A DNA stretch of 64,000 nucleotides from Oxalobacter paraformigenes (GCF_000158475.2 NZ_KI392030.1:267628-331627), one strand, 5' to 3'; counted from the stretch's first letter, positions 46,489 through 56,266 are shown. Translations and numbers: made by a program. The notes: a model not told the origin generated them from the letters alone.

Positions 46489-47646
46489 ATGTTTGGCAAA
46501 CGTTTTATTCCGTATTTTGTTTTAGTCTGTCTGGCAGTTTTGCTGGCGTCCTGTACAACGACGCCCCCGGAGATTCCTGAACCGGAAGTCGTGCCGCCCG
46601 AAAGACGGCAACGGGTTTCATTTACCGATTTGCCGGACTGGAATACTGACAATATGAAGGCTGTCTGGCCTGCTTTCCTAAACAGTTGCCGCGCTATCGG
46701 GAAAAGGACAGACTGGCAGAACATTTGCCTGAAAGCGCGCGGCATCGATAAAAATGATCAGGCCGCTATCCGTACCTTTTTCGAATCGTATTTCGACCCT
46801 TACCGGATTGTCGGCGAAAACGGCTCGGATACAGGACTCGCTACAGGCTACTATGAACCCTTGTTAACTGGCAGCCGGAACCGGAAAGGAAAATTCCAGA
46901 CGGCCTTGTACCGGCAACCGGACGATTTGCTGGTTATTGATCTGGCGAGTGCTTATCCTCAATTGAAGGGGTTGCGGCTGAGGGGAAAGCTGGAGGGACA
47001 CCGGGTCGTTCCTTACGACACGCGTGCCGAAATTGAAAAATCCGGAAAACTGGACGGTAATGAAATTGTCTGGGTCGATGATGTCCTGGATGCGTTTTTT
47101 CTGGAAATTCAGGGATCGGGAAGGGTGTATTTGCCGGAATCGGGCGAAACGATCCGGTTGGCCTATGCCAACCAGAATGGTCGTCCCTATCGTTCTATCG
47201 GCCGGTATCTGCTTGACAAGGGGGAGTTGAAGCCGGGGCAGGCATCGGCACAGCAGATCAAGGAGTGGATCCGCAAAAATCCGGAACGCTTGAGAGAGGT
47301 ACTGGATGCCAATCCAAGCTATGTTTTTTTTCGGGAGGAAAAAATAACCGATCCGGAAGAGGGGCCGAAAGGAGCGCTGGGCATCCCCCTGACAGCGGAA
47401 CGTTCCATCGCTGTCGATCCGCGCCATATTCCATTAGGTGCCCCGGTATTTATTGATACGACGCAGCCTTACAGTCCGGTACCTTTGCGAAAATTGGTGA
47501 TGGCGCAGGATACAGGCGGTGCGATAAAAGGAGCTGTACGGGCGGATTATTTCTGGGGGTTTGGTTCAGATGCAGGAAAACAGGCAGGGAAAATGAAGCA
47601 AAAACTCAAAATCTGGCTGCTTCTTCCGAAACAGCCAGAAAAATGA
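46489..47646 (+). CDS. mltA: Membrane-bound lytic murein transglycosylase A
   Basis: 385-residue outer-membrane lipoprotein cleaving peptidoglycan glycan strands to anhydromuropeptides. N-terminal lipoprotein signal with lipobox LASC (C22); MltA barrel core from about 100, with GLATGYYEPLLTGSR, and the C-terminal 3D domain containing the catalytic Asp region VMAQDTGGAIKG and VRADYFWGFG. It sits 119 bases after apaG. Confidence 0.95.
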   Translation: MFGKRFIPYFVLVCLAVLLASCTTTPPEIPEPEVVPPERRQRVSFTDLPDWNTDNMKAVWPAFLNSCRAIGKRTDWQNICLKARGIDKNDQAAIRTFFESYFDPYRIVGENGSDTGLATGYYEPLLTGSRNRKGKFQTALYRQPDDLLVIDLASAYPQLKGLRLRGKLEGHRVVPYDTRAEIEKSGKLDGNEIVWVDDVLDAFFLEIQGSGRVYLPESGETIRLAYANQNGRPYRSIGRYLLDKGELKPGQASAQQIKEWIRKNPERLREVLDANPSYVFFREEKITDPEEGPKGALGIPLTAERSIAVDPRHIPLGAPVFIDTTQPYSPVPLRKLVMAQDTGGAIKGAVRADYFWGFGSDAGKQAGKMKQKLKIWLLLPKQPEK

Positions 47647-47667
47647 AAAGTCCGGTCAGGAGGTTTT

Positions 47668-48105
47668 TTAACGATAGACAAGAACCGGAACCTGGGCAGT
47701 GGCGAGCACTTTCTGGGTTTCGCTGCCGATGAAAAGTTTGTTCAGACCTTTTCGTCCATTGGAAGCCATAAAAATACAGTCGCAATGGTATTCACTGGCA
47801 GCCCGAACGATTTCTTCATGCGGTTTCGTCGATTGGGTGACAACCGTTTCGCATGGAACGCCGGCGGCTTTGGCCAGTTCCGCAATGCGCTGCACTCTGG
47901 ACTGTGCCGAGAGCTGTTCGCGTACCATATAATCGGATTCTCCCGATTTGGTCAGGGATTCGATTTGATTGAAGGAGAGCGGTTCGGCGACAGAAAAACC
48001 GACGATTTCACAGCCCGCATGGCTTTTTGCAAATTCAATAGCGGCTGCAATCGCTTTTTCGGACAGTACGCTGCCATCAGTAGGAACCAAAATTTTTCTG
48101 TACAT
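47668..48105 (-). CDS. Universal stress protein, UspA family
   Basis: 145-residue single Usp domain with the ATP-binding pattern (ILVPTDGS ... IFMASNGRKGLNKLFIGSETQKVLATAQVPVL, the G-x2-G-x9-G-S/T motif). The start ATG at 48105 has a GGAGGCAAC site. Its function under stress is inferred from family only. Confidence 0.93.
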   Translation of the reverse strand: MYRKILVPTDGSVLSEKAIAAAIEFAKSHAGCEIVGFSVAEPLSFNQIESLTKSGESDYMVREQLSAQSRVQRIAELAKAAGVPCETVVTQSTKPHEEIVRAASEYHCDCIFMASNGRKGLNKLFIGSETQKVLATAQVPVLVYR

Positions 48106-48256
48106 GTTGCCTCCGTTGCGGTTGATTAAAAAAGGTTGCCATTAAAGATAATGATAGTCCATGACGTGAATCAAGACGATACGTCCAGCCAACTTTTTCG
48201 GCAGGGATGGAAATGAATTCGATTAATGCGGCGTTTTTATTGAAAAGGAGATGAAA

Positions 48257-48523
48257 ATGGTTGAAATCAACGATATGCTGGATCAGATCCATACCCATAT
48301 TGCGAAAACGGAAAAAGTCGATCCGGCACTCCAGAAAGAATTCCGTGAACTGGACAAAAATATCCGTGCAATGAAAACAGTGCAAAACGAAAATGGAGCG
48401 ACTGAACTGGCCGAACTGGATAAACAGGCCAGACTTCTGGCGGCCAGATTTGAAGCGAAACATCCGCATGTTGGCGGACTGATCATGCAGTTGTCGAATA
48501 TCCTGCAAAGTATGGGCGTGTAA
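48257..48523 (+). CDS. DUF4404-like small protein
   Basis: 88-residue mostly helical protein; the segment RFEAKHPHVGGLIMQLSNILQSMGV matches the end pattern of the DUF4404 family, unknown function. ATG at 48257 is chosen over ATG at 48251 because the AAGGAG site at 48245-48250 is then 6 bases away. No partner gene on the same strand; the divergent universal stress gene is adjacent. Confidence 0.72.
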   Translation: MVEINDMLDQIHTHIAKTEKVDPALQKEFRELDKNIRAMKTVQNENGATELAELDKQARLLAARFEAKHPHVGGLIMQLSNILQSMGV

Positions 48524-48532
48524 CGGACGGGA

Positions 48533-48578
48533 CGGACGCGCTGATTCGCGTCCGAAAACCCGTGGTTTTCCTTTTTTT
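48533..48578 (+). terminator. Tandem hairpin terminator after DUF4404
   Basis: Stem cggacgcg/cgcgtccg (48533-48540 against 48547-48554), then a second small hairpin aaaacc-cgt-ggtttt (48555-48569), and a T-run to 48578. Either hairpin could terminate. Confidence 0.7.
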
Positions 48579-48639
48579 GGAAAAATCCGGATAATGACAG
48601 AACGAGAAATGTCAAGTCCGTTTCTTTTTTATATCAAAG

Positions 48640-48879
48640 TTATGCACAAAAAAATAAAGAAATATTTTTGAAATTATTTTTTTTTGTAATTTTTTATTGG
48701 TTTTTAAGTTATTGATTTTCAACAATTATTTTTTTGCATTCCAGATAGGCAATTTGTTGGAAACCGCATAAATACTGGGGCAGAGGTTTGTCAATAGCTT
48801 ATTTTCCACAATGTTATCCACAAACTTTGTGGATAGGTGAAAAAGGTCTTACAAAATCGATGCTTAGCCTCTATACACA
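48640..48879. other. Origin-like region: DnaA-box cluster flanking AT-rich DNA
   Basis: The stretch before priA holds TTATGCACA (48640-48648), TTTTCCACA (48802-48810), TTATCCACA (48814-48822), CTATCCACA on the minus strand (48828-48836) and CTATACACA (48871-48879). Two match the TTATNCACA consensus, the others differ by one base. The middle pair forms a near-perfect 21-base inverted repeat (48815-48835, single central base). About 48641-48740 has only 14 G or C in 100. This is the layout of a bacterial replication origin with an unwinding element, but it could equally be DnaA-controlled transcription of priA, or coincidence. No dnaA gene lies in the window. Confidence 0.5.
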
Positions 48880-48896
48880 GGGTTTACATTAAGTTG

Positions 48897-50927
48897 ATGT
48901 CGTATCTTATCGTTCAGGTTGTTTTCGATACACCTCTTGACTTTTATTTTGATTATCGTTACCCCCCGGCTTTGGCGGATGAGCGCAAACCGCATGTCGG
49001 TCAGCTGATTGTTGTGCCATTCGGGCGTCGTGAGGAAACGGGCCTGATTGTGGGGATAAAAGATCACAGCGATGTAGATGAAAGCAAACTGAAGGATGTT
49101 ATCTCTCTCTGTCAGGAAGTGCCGCCGCTCCCGAAAGACTGGATTGATTTATGTCGTTTTGCGGCCCGTTATTATCAGCGTTCACTGGGTGAGGTGGCCT
49201 TGCCTGCTGTCCCCAAAAAAATACGGCAGCATAAAAAACTCGCTATCAAACGTGCTCTGAAAGCCCTTGAAAAAAAAGATGGCGAAATCCCGGGCGCAAA
49301 AGTGGACAAACCCGAACTGCATCAGGCTCAACAGAAGGCTGTTTCGGCAATAATGAATTCAGGCGGCTTTGCGCCTTTCGTTCTGTATGGCGTGACGGGC
49401 AGCGGCAAGACGGAGATCTATTTGCAGGCGACAGAGCAAACGCTGGAAAAAACGCCGGATGTCCAGGTTTTGATCATGGTGCCGGAAATCAACCTGACGC
49501 CACAGCTGGAAAAATCGGTCCGGGATCGTTTCCCGCAAGCAAGTATCGCCACACTGCATAGCCGGTTGACGGAAAGCGACAGGCTGAAAAACTGGCTGGG
49601 GATTCTGACCGGGAATGCGCGTATTATTCTGGGCACACGTCTGGCCATACTGGCGCCGGCGCCCAAACTGGGATTGATCATTGTTGATGAAGAGCACGAT
49701 CCCTCCTATAAACAACAGGAAGGATTGCGTTATTCTGCCAGGGATCTGGCAGTCTGGCGCGCCAGTCAATTGAAAATTCCTGTCGTGCTGGGATCCGCTA
49801 CGCCTTCACTGGAAAGCTGGCAACGCGTGTTGACGGGGCATTACACCAAGCTTGAATTGCCTGAGCGGGCGGTAAAGGACGCACTTCTTCCGAGCATCAG
49901 TCTGATCGATACAACGAGGCAGGCAATGAATAACGGTCTTTCCCCTGAACTGGTAGCGGCAATCAGGCGGCGGCTTGAAAAAGGCGAGCAATCACTGCTT
50001 TTTTTAAACAGGAGAGGTTACGCCCCCGTTATGACTTGTGAAGCCTGTGGATGGGTCAGCGCATGTACGCGATGTTCCGCCTACATGGTTTACCATAAAG
50101 CGCATCGGCTGCTTCGCTGCCATCATTGTGGCCTGGAACGTCCTATTCCCCGCGTATGTCCGGATTGCGGAAATGCAGACCTGCAAATGCTGGGCCGTGG
50201 AACGCAGCGGATTGAAGAAGGGCTGAAAATCTGCTTTCCCGAGGCTGGCGTTTTGCGTATTGATGCCGATTCAACGAGCAAAAAGGGAAGCCTGCTGGCT
50301 GCCTTGCAAAGTGTGCACCGCGGAGAAATCGATATTGTTGTCGGTACGCAAATGATTGCCAAGGGGCACGATTTCCGGAACCTGACGCTGGTAGGGGTTC
50401 TGAATCCGGATACAGCGCTTTTTTCGCATGACTATCGGGCGGGCGAAAGATTGTTCGCGCAACTTATGCAAGTGGCGGGGCGTGCAGGGCGCAGTTCGCA
50501 GAAAACGGGAGCAAACGCCAGTGAAGTATTGATACAGACGCGTTATCCTGCACACCCTTTGTATCAGGCGGCACTGTCACACAATTATGAAAAGTATGTG
50601 AATGTGTTGCTGGCTGAGAGAAAAAGCGCACGGCTTCCCCCTTTCGGTTATCAGGCCCTCCTTTCGGCAGAAGCCAGAAAAATCGAAACGGCACTGGCTT
50701 TTCTGCAAGAAGCCAGTGCGCTTGTTCCGTACAGGGACGGAATTGTCATTAATGAAGCCGTTCCAATGGCCATGATGCGCATAGCCAACATGGAACGAGC
50801 GCAGTTACTGATTGAATCGGCGTCGCGGCCAGACCTTCAGCACATGCTGCGAGAATGGGTGCCGCAACTCAGAAACAAAAGGACAAATGTTCGCTGGCAT
50901 ATCGAAGTCGATCCGATCGCCATCTGA
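48897..50927 (+). CDS. priA: Primosomal protein N' (replication restart helicase)
   Basis: 676-residue SF2 3'-5' helicase that restarts stalled forks. N-terminal DNA-binding domain, Walker A GVTGSGKT at 165-172, Walker B DEEHD, and the eight-cysteine zinc region CEACGW...CTRC...CHHC...CPDCGN. The ATG at 48897 is chosen over the upstream frame (48837) because the protein begins MSYLIVQVVFDTPLDFYFDY, the family start. It follows the AT-rich, DnaA-box region. Confidence 0.96.
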   Translation: MSYLIVQVVFDTPLDFYFDYRYPPALADERKPHVGQLIVVPFGRREETGLIVGIKDHSDVDESKLKDVISLCQEVPPLPKDWIDLCRFAARYYQRSLGEVALPAVPKKIRQHKKLAIKRALKALEKKDGEIPGAKVDKPELHQAQQKAVSAIMNSGGFAPFVLYGVTGSGKTEIYLQATEQTLEKTPDVQVLIMVPEINLTPQLEKSVRDRFPQASIATLHSRLTESDRLKNWLGILTGNARIILGTRLAILAPAPKLGLIIVDEEHDPSYKQQEGLRYSARDLAVWRASQLKIPVVLGSATPSLESWQRVLTGHYTKLELPERAVKDALLPSISLIDTTRQAMNNGLSPELVAAIRRRLEKGEQSLLFLNRRGYAPVMTCEACGWVSACTRCSAYMVYHKAHRLLRCHHCGLERPIPRVCPDCGNADLQMLGRGTQRIEEGLKICFPEAGVLRIDADSTSKKGSLLAALQSVHRGEIDIVVGTQMIAKGHDFRNLTLVGVLNPDTALFSHDYRAGERLFAQLMQVAGRAGRSSQKTGANASEVLIQTRYPAHPLYQAALSHNYEKYVNVLLAERKSARLPPFGYQALLSAEARKIETALAFLQEASALVPYRDGIVINEAVPMAMMRIANMERAQLLIESASRPDLQHMLREWVPQLRNKRTNVRWHIEVDPIAI

Positions 50928-50946
50928 ATTTCTCCCTTCTCACTCA

Positions 50947-51828
50947 TTACAGCAGCGCAGGGTTGTCACTTATAGCGCTTTCTTTTTTTTCCTGTCCGGT
51001 CAGCGGTGCGGTATTGATGACTTTCTTTTGCCGGATGGAACGTTTGGAGACGGATTTCGCCTGGACCAGAACAGGCACGCGCGAGCCACTGGCAACGGCT
51101 TTCAGTTTCCGGTATTCCGTAAGAACCTTGGCGCCGTACCCTCCATCGTGACTCATGGCCGCCGCCCCAACATAGCTTTTCAGTCCCAATTCAACAGAAC
51201 CCTTCTGTTTGACATATTCCTTGAGGATTTTTGCGCCGACCTTGATGTTGACGACAGGATCCAGGGCATACTGAATGCCGCCATGATCCTCGAATTTATC
51301 GGCATGGACTTTGGCCATAACCTGCATAAGGCCCTGCGCGCCAACAGAGCTTTCGGCGTATGGATTGAAACGCGATTCAATGGCCATGACTGCCAGAATG
51401 AGATGAGGGTCCAGGCCGATATCGAAAGCGGTTTTATAAGCGGTTGTTACAAACAGATTTGACGCTTTGCCGGCAATACGATATCGCTTGGATATCCATG
51501 AAGCTACACGTTGCTTTTGCTTGAGCTCATCCAGTTTGGAATGTTCTTCCGTTTGCATGAGGTCGGTTTTGATCAGGCTGGCGGTTTCGGGCAAAGTATG
51601 AGACGCGCTTGCATGAGCCTCGCTGATCGGTAATGAATCGCCGACGTTTCTGGCAAGTTCCGGCCTGATGCAAAAAAAGGCAATAACAAGCAGCAGCAGA
51701 CCAGTGCCAACTATCCACATTCTGGGATGGGAGGCGATAAGCAACCGTTTGGGAGCGATGGAAAACAGATGTGTTGTCTTGTTTTTCAAATTCGGTAAAT
51801 GAAATAGTTTAAAAAAAGAATGAAACAT
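50947..51828 (-). CDS. Lytic transglycosylase with SLT domain
   Basis: 293-residue membrane-anchored protein: one transmembrane segment (about 38-54) followed by a Slt-type domain with catalytic Glu E151 (LAVMAIESRFNPYAES) and QGLMQVMAKVH. The C-terminal third is a compact lysozyme-like fold (YVGAAAMSHDGGYGAKVLTEYRKLK). It probably cleaves peptidoglycan from the inner face of the wall. Converges on priA. Confidence 0.93.
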   Translation of the reverse strand: MFHSFFKLFHLPNLKNKTTHLFSIAPKRLLIASHPRMWIVGTGLLLLVIAFFCIRPELARNVGDSLPISEAHASASHTLPETASLIKTDLMQTEEHSKLDELKQKQRVASWISKRYRIAGKASNLFVTTAYKTAFDIGLDPHLILAVMAIESRFNPYAESSVGAQGLMQVMAKVHADKFEDHGGIQYALDPVVNIKVGAKILKEYVKQKGSVELGLKSYVGAAAMSHDGGYGAKVLTEYRKLKAVASGSRVPVLVQAKSVSKRSIRQKKVINTAPLTGQEKKESAISDNPALL

Positions 51829-52297
51829 GAAAACCTCCCGGATACACTCAACGACGCAAACGGGAAAAGCGTCTTTTGCCGTTTTTTTGCATCGTTTTCC
51901 GAAAAATGTCCGTTTACGTCAAAAGTGAAGTGAAACGGATGAACTCCATGGAGCTGCAGTATGCTTGTGGAGTTGAGCTTGGCAACTGTTTAAACTGCAG
52001 AAAGGCTTTTGCCTACCGAAGAGCTCGTGATGCGCCACCTATTGAAGCGGAATTTTTCCGCTGTGTAATGACGAGCATCAATTTATTGAATGATATATTT
52101 GTTTCTGGAAATTTCTTCATTATGGAACTGGGCGCATTTTATGTGGGGTTTTATATCAAGTCAATTATAAAAACATGAATATATATTTCTTTTTGTAATA
52201 ATAAAAAATCGGTTAATGGTAATAAAGTTTTTATAAATCAATAAGTTATGAAATATTTGATCCCGGGAAATTTGCGGGGAAATAAAGAGAAAATAAA
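51829..52297. other. 469-base AT-rich region without a secure gene
   Basis: The gap between the transglycosylase and ubiD contains a 100-codon plus frame at 51876-52178 with no family motif and a Cys-rich middle (CGVELGNCLNC), best treated as chance; and a 7-bp hairpin agcggaa/ttccgct at 52046-52062 without a T-run. The last about 100 bases before ubiD are strongly AT-rich. I see no promoter boxes or RNA gene that I can defend. Confidence 0.4.
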
Positions 52298-53782
52298 ATG
52301 AAATATCGCGACTTGAGGGATTTCATCAATCAGCTTGCCGCAGAAAACGAATTAAAGGAAATTGTTGTTTCCGTTTCACCTCATCTTGAAATGACAGAAG
52401 TCTCCAGTCGTGTGCTGACGCAAAATGGGCCGGCCTTGCTTTTTCGGAAACCGACGGGTTATACCATTCCTGTATTGACGAATCTTTTTGGAAACACGCG
52501 GCGTATCGCCAGGGCAATGGGTGGCGAGACGGTTCAGGATTTAAGGCGGATCGGACTGTTTCTCGCTTCTTTAAAAGAACCGGAACAGCCCGGTAGCCTG
52601 TCTGAACTGTTCGGTATGGGTTCGATGTTGAAATCCGTTTTGGACATGAGACCGAAAGAACGCAAAGATGCGCCATGTCGTGAGATCGTGATGGAAAATG
52701 ACGAAATCGATCTTGGGGCGTTTCCGGTTCAGACGTGCTGGCCTGAGGATGCAGGCCCGTTGATTACATGGGGACTGGTTGTGACCAAGGGGCCCGGCAA
52801 GAAAAGACAGAATCTGGGCGTTTATCGCCAGCAGGTGATCGGCAGGAACAAGCTTATCATGAGATGGCTGGCCCATCGCGGCGGAGCGCAGGATTTCCGG
52901 GAGCATAAAATCGTGAACAAAGGCAAGCCTTTTCCTGTCGCTGTCGTGATCGGAGCGGATCCCGCTACCTTGCTAAGTGCCGTGACGCCCATACCGGATG
53001 AACTGTCCGAATATCAGTTTGCCGGATTATTGCGCGGAAGCCGCACGGAACTGGTCAGGACATTAGGGAGTGATCTGATGGTGCCAGCCAATGCCGAAAT
53101 GGTTCTTGAAGGCCATATTTATCCTGACGGAAATCATGGTTCCGGATATGAACACGCTCTTGAAGGCCCCTTTGGCGATCATACCGGATACTATAATGAA
53201 CCGGACTGGTTTCCGGTCATGACAGTAGAGCGGATCACCATGCGCAAAAATCCGCTGTACCTCTCTACCTATACGGGGCGTCCGCCCGATGAGCCGGCCA
53301 TGCTGGGGCTGGCGCTGAATGAGGTTTTTGTTCCCCTGTTGCAAAAGCAGTTTTCCGAAATTGTCGATTTTTATCTGCCTGCCGAAACATGCAGTTACCG
53401 TTTTGCGCTTGTCAAAATAAGAAAAGCCTATCCCGGCCATGCGCGAAGAGTCATGTTTGGCGTCTGGAGCTACCTGCGCCAGTTTCTTTATACAAAATTC
53501 ATTATCGTTGTCGATGAAGATATCGATATTCGTAACTGGGAGGAAGTTCTCTGGGCCATTTCGACACGTGTTGATCCGGTAAGGGACACGGTTCTGGTAA
53601 ATAATACGCCCATCGATTATCTGGATTTCGCATCGCCTGTTAGCGGTCTGGGAGGTAAAATGGGAATTGACGCCACCGATAAATGGCAGGGGGAAACAGA
53701 CCGGACATGGGGAAAGAAAATTTCGATGTCGGCAGAAGTAAAAGGGAAGGTGGACAGCATCTGGAAAGAACTGGATTGGTAA
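52298..53782 (+). CDS. ubiD: UbiD-family prenylated-FMN decarboxylase
   Basis: 494-residue member of the UbiD superfamily, decarboxylating 3-octaprenyl-4-hydroxybenzoate in ubiquinone synthesis, with a prenyl-FMN cofactor made by UbiX. Conserved patterns are [32 protein letters not shown]-like and [10 protein letters not shown]. Length and start match UbiD. The cofactor and active-site residues are inferred from family. No ubiX nearby. Confidence 0.93.
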   Translation: MKYRDLRDFINQLAAENELKEIVVSVSPHLEMTEVSSRVLTQNGPALLFRKPTGYTIPVLTNLFGNTRRIARAMGGETVQDLRRIGLFLASLKEPEQPGSLSELFGMGSMLKSVLDMRPKERKDAPCREIVMENDEIDLGAFPVQTCWPEDAGPLITWGLVVTKGPGKKRQNLGVYRQQVIGRNKLIMRWLAHRGGAQDFREHKIVNKGKPFPVAVVIGADPATLLSAVTPIPDELSEYQFAGLLRGSRTELVRTLGSDLMVPANAEMVLEGHIYPDGNHGSGYEHALEGPFGDHTGYYNEPDWFPVMTVERITMRKNPLYLSTYTGRPPDEPAMLGLALNEVFVPLLQKQFSEIVDFYLPAETCSYRFALVKIRKAYPGHARRVMFGVWSYLRQFLYTKFIIVVDEDIDIRNWEEVLWAISTRVDPVRDTVLVNNTPIDYLDFASPVSGLGGKMGIDATDKWQGETDRTWGKKISMSAEVKGKVDSIWKELDW

Positions 53783-53797
53783 AATGGCCGTTTCTTT

Positions 53798-53825
53798 TTG
53801 CGCAAGCCATTCTTTGCTGTACAAT
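53798..53825 (+). promoter_or_regulatory. Promoter of 4.5S RNA
   Basis: TTGCGC (53798-53803) and TACAAT (53820-53825) with a 16-base spacer, placing the start near 53832 where the RNA closing helix begins. Confidence 0.65.
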
Positions 53826-53831
53826 TCCGGT

Positions 53832-53930
53832 TGGCGGGCCCCTGCGCATTGTGGAATGGTGAATCTGGTCAGGTCGGGAACGAAGCAGCCACAGCCAATC
53901 TCCACGAGTGCCGCAGTCAAGGCTCGCCTT
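53832..53930 (+). ncRNA. ffs: 4.5S RNA (bacterial SRP RNA)
   Basis: The apical domain carries the hallmark ggtcaggtcgggaacgaagc followed by agccacagcc, the symmetric/asymmetric loops that bind Ffh. The ends pair: GGCGGGCC (53833-53840) with GGCTCGCC (53921-53928). The 99-base molecule is the short form, followed by a T-run. Position just upstream of dnaX is usual in betaproteobacteria. Together with Ffh it targets membrane proteins to the inner membrane. Confidence 0.95.
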
Positions 53931-54052
53931 TTCTGCTTTCTTTTCTCCTTGCGTACTCTTTTATCTGCCGTTATATGTGTTACATGGCTTGATTGTTCTG
54001 CTTGACGGGCCAATATGTCGCCAAATCACGGGACCGGATCGTCGTTAGACAT

Positions 54053-54080
54053 TTGACAAGATCGTTTCGCGTGATATTTA
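54053..54080 (+). promoter_or_regulatory. Candidate promoter of dnaX
   Basis: TTGACA (54053-54058), 16-base spacer, TATTTA (54075-54080) preceded by TG (extended -10), giving a leader of about 35 bases before the dnaX ATG. Confidence 0.6.
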
Positions 54081-54123
54081 CTAACTTTTCACGAAACAGA
54101 AAGCAATAAGGTACAATTCCTGA

Positions 54124-55917
54124 ATGTCTTATTTAGTTCTCGCCCGAAAATACCGCCCGAAGAATTTTGAAAGTATCGTTGGCCAGGATCACGTCGTCCG
54201 TGCGTTGACGCATGCCCTTGAAAGCGGGCGTTTGCACCATGCCTATTTGTTTACCGGTACGCGAGGAATTGGCAAAACGACGCTATCGAGGATTCTGGCC
54301 AAATCACTGAATTGCGAAAAAGGCATAACCTCTGCGCCATGTGGTGAATGCGAAGCCTGCAAGGCGATCGATTCAGACCGTTTTGTTGATTACATTGAAA
54401 TGGATGCGGCTTCCAATCGTGGGATTGCCGACATGCTCCAACTTCTGGAACAGGCTGTTTATGCTCCGACTGCCGCGCGCTTCAAGGTTTACATGATCGA
54501 CGAAGTGCACATGTTGACGTCGCAGGCTTTCAATGCCATGTTGAAAACGCTTGAGGAGCCGCCGGAATATGTCAAGTTCATTCTGGCGACAACCGATCCA
54601 CAAAAAATTCCGGTGACGGTATTGTCCCGTTGCCTGCAATTCAACCTTAAACAGATGCCGGTGGTTCATATCGTGGATCATCTGGCACGGGTTCTGGATC
54701 GGGAAGGCGTGCCGTACGAAAAAACGGCGCTGCAACTGCTGGCGCAGGGCGCGCAAGGCTCCATGCGCGACGCCCTGTCCCTGACGGATCAGGCTATCGC
54801 CTATACTGCTGGCAAGGTGACAGGCGAGGCGGTTCAGGACATGCTGGGTTCGCTGGACAGTACGTATCTCGTTCGTTTGCTTGACTGTCTTGCGGCGACG
54901 GATGGAAAAGAATTGTTGAAAGTAGCCGATGAAATGGCTTTTCGCAGCCTTTCATACAGTGCGGCTTTACAGGATTTGGGTTTGTTGCTCCACAGGATAG
55001 CCGTGGTTCAGAGTGTGCCGGGTTATTTGTCGGAAGAGGTGCCTGCTTATCAGGATATTTCCCGTCTTGCGGGCATATTCAGTGCCGAAGAGCTGCAGCT
55101 TTATTATCAGATCGCCATTCATGGACGCAATGAGCTTGGACTGGCGCCTGATGAGTATGCCGGCTTTACGATGACATTGCTGCGTATGCTGGCTTTCGCG
55201 CCGGTACAGCGAAAACGGGATTCATTAAACAAGCTGCAGGCAGCTTCTCTTGGCGAAAACGGAAAAACCGCTCTGCGTTTCAATCACGAGCCACAAGCCT
55301 TCGCAGGAAAGATGCCGCCCAAAATGGATGCGCCTGCCGTCAAAAGTGCGAATAATGCAAGCGATATTCCTCCCTGGATAGATGAGGTAGCGGAGGATAC
55401 GGTAGCGGCCGTATCCTCCCCTGCTGCAAAAGATGCTGTGGCCAAATTTCCCGCTTTTGAGGAACAGGCCATAAAAACCGCAGAAAACCGGACGGTTGTA
55501 TCGTCTTCGGTTAAGGAAAAACCGTCATTGGCCGGATGGGACTGTAATTGGCCAAAACTGGCCGCAGAATTACCCCTGCGAGGCCTGACTCAGCAACTGG
55601 CGCAGCAGACGGAACTGATACGTTGGGAAAAAACGGAATCCTCTTGCGTTTTTCATTTGAAATCGCCTGTCGCTACCTTGTGTACGCCTAATAATGTGAG
55701 CAAACTGGGCGGCGTCCTGAGCGACTATTTCGGATGCGCTGTCAAGATAACGACTGAAATCGGAAAAGTGGAAGAGACCGCAAACCAAAATGCCATAGAG
55801 GCGCGGGCCGAAAGACAAAGGCAGGCAGAAGAAGCCCTGACAGCTGATCCTTACCTACGTAATCTTGCGCAAGAATTCGGTGGGCATATTGTCGAAGGTT
55901 CCATTAAACCACTCTAA
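54124..55917 (+). CDS. dnaX: DNA polymerase III subunits gamma/tau
   Basis: 597-residue clamp-loader ATPase. Walker A GTRGIGKTT at 45-53, zinc cysteines (NCEKGITSAPCGECEAC), Walker B IDEVHML, sensor LEEPPEYVKFILATTDPQKIP, and a C-terminal tau domain from about 480. I found no A-AAA-AAG slippery site of the E. coli type in frame, so a gamma form by programmed frameshift is not supported. It is followed 6 bases later by ybaB. Confidence 0.97.
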   Translation: MSYLVLARKYRPKNFESIVGQDHVVRALTHALESGRLHHAYLFTGTRGIGKTTLSRILAKSLNCEKGITSAPCGECEACKAIDSDRFVDYIEMDAASNRGIADMLQLLEQAVYAPTAARFKVYMIDEVHMLTSQAFNAMLKTLEEPPEYVKFILATTDPQKIPVTVLSRCLQFNLKQMPVVHIVDHLARVLDREGVPYEKTALQLLAQGAQGSMRDALSLTDQAIAYTAGKVTGEAVQDMLGSLDSTYLVRLLDCLAATDGKELLKVADEMAFRSLSYSAALQDLGLLLHRIAVVQSVPGYLSEEVPAYQDISRLAGIFSAEELQLYYQIAIHGRNELGLAPDEYAGFTMTLLRMLAFAPVQRKRDSLNKLQAASLGENGKTALRFNHEPQAFAGKMPPKMDAPAVKSANNASDIPPWIDEVAEDTVAAVSSPAAKDAVAKFPAFEEQAIKTAENRTVVSSSVKEKPSLAGWDCNWPKLAAELPLRGLTQQLAQQTELIRWEKTESSCVFHLKSPVATLCTPNNVSKLGGVLSDYFGCAVKITTEIGKVEETANQNAIEARAERQRQAEEALTADPYLRNLAQEFGGHIVEGSIKPL

Positions 55918-55923
55918 AGGGAA

Positions 55924-56253
55924 ATGAATATGAAAAATCAACTCGCAGGCTTGATGAAACAGGCCCAGGCAATGCAGCAGAACATGGAAAAAGTGCAGGA
56001 AGAACTGGGCAGGACTATTGTTGAAGGACAATCGGGCGCAGGTATGGTTTCCGTGTTGATGAGCTGCAAATTTTATGTGTCGCGTGTGTCCATTGATCCG
56101 GCACTGATGAGTGACGACAAGGAAATGCTGGAAGACCTCATCACGGCTGCTTTCAATGATGCTGTTCGCAAAGCGGAAGCGACCACCCAGGAGAAAATGG
56201 CAAGTATTTCAGCCGGTTTGCCCATGCCTCCCGGTTTTAAAATGCCTTTCTGA
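55924..56253 (+). CDS. ybaB: Nucleoid-associated protein YbaB/EbfC
   Basis: 109-residue small DNA-binding protein ([23 protein letters not shown] ... [11 protein letters not shown] ... [35 protein letters not shown]) matching the whole YbaB family. A second Met at residue 3 is a possible start. Linked to dnaX and recR in the usual operon; binds DNA and shapes the nucleoid. Confidence 0.95.
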   Translation: MNMKNQLAGLMKQAQAMQQNMEKVQEELGRTIVEGQSGAGMVSVLMSCKFYVSRVSIDPALMSDDKEMLEDLITAAFNDAVRKAEATTQEKMASISAGLPMPPGFKMPF

Positions 56254-56266
56254 CAGTAAACCTAAA

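Noticed and set aside
55200-55640. Programmed frameshift site in dnaX for gamma production
   Set aside because: No A-AAA-AAG heptamer in frame in the region where E. coli has one; tracts such as gaaaaaacg are in the wrong phase.
56111-56266. N-terminal extension of recR
   Set aside because: Overlaps ybaB in another phase; GTG at 56267 gives the expected 198 residues.
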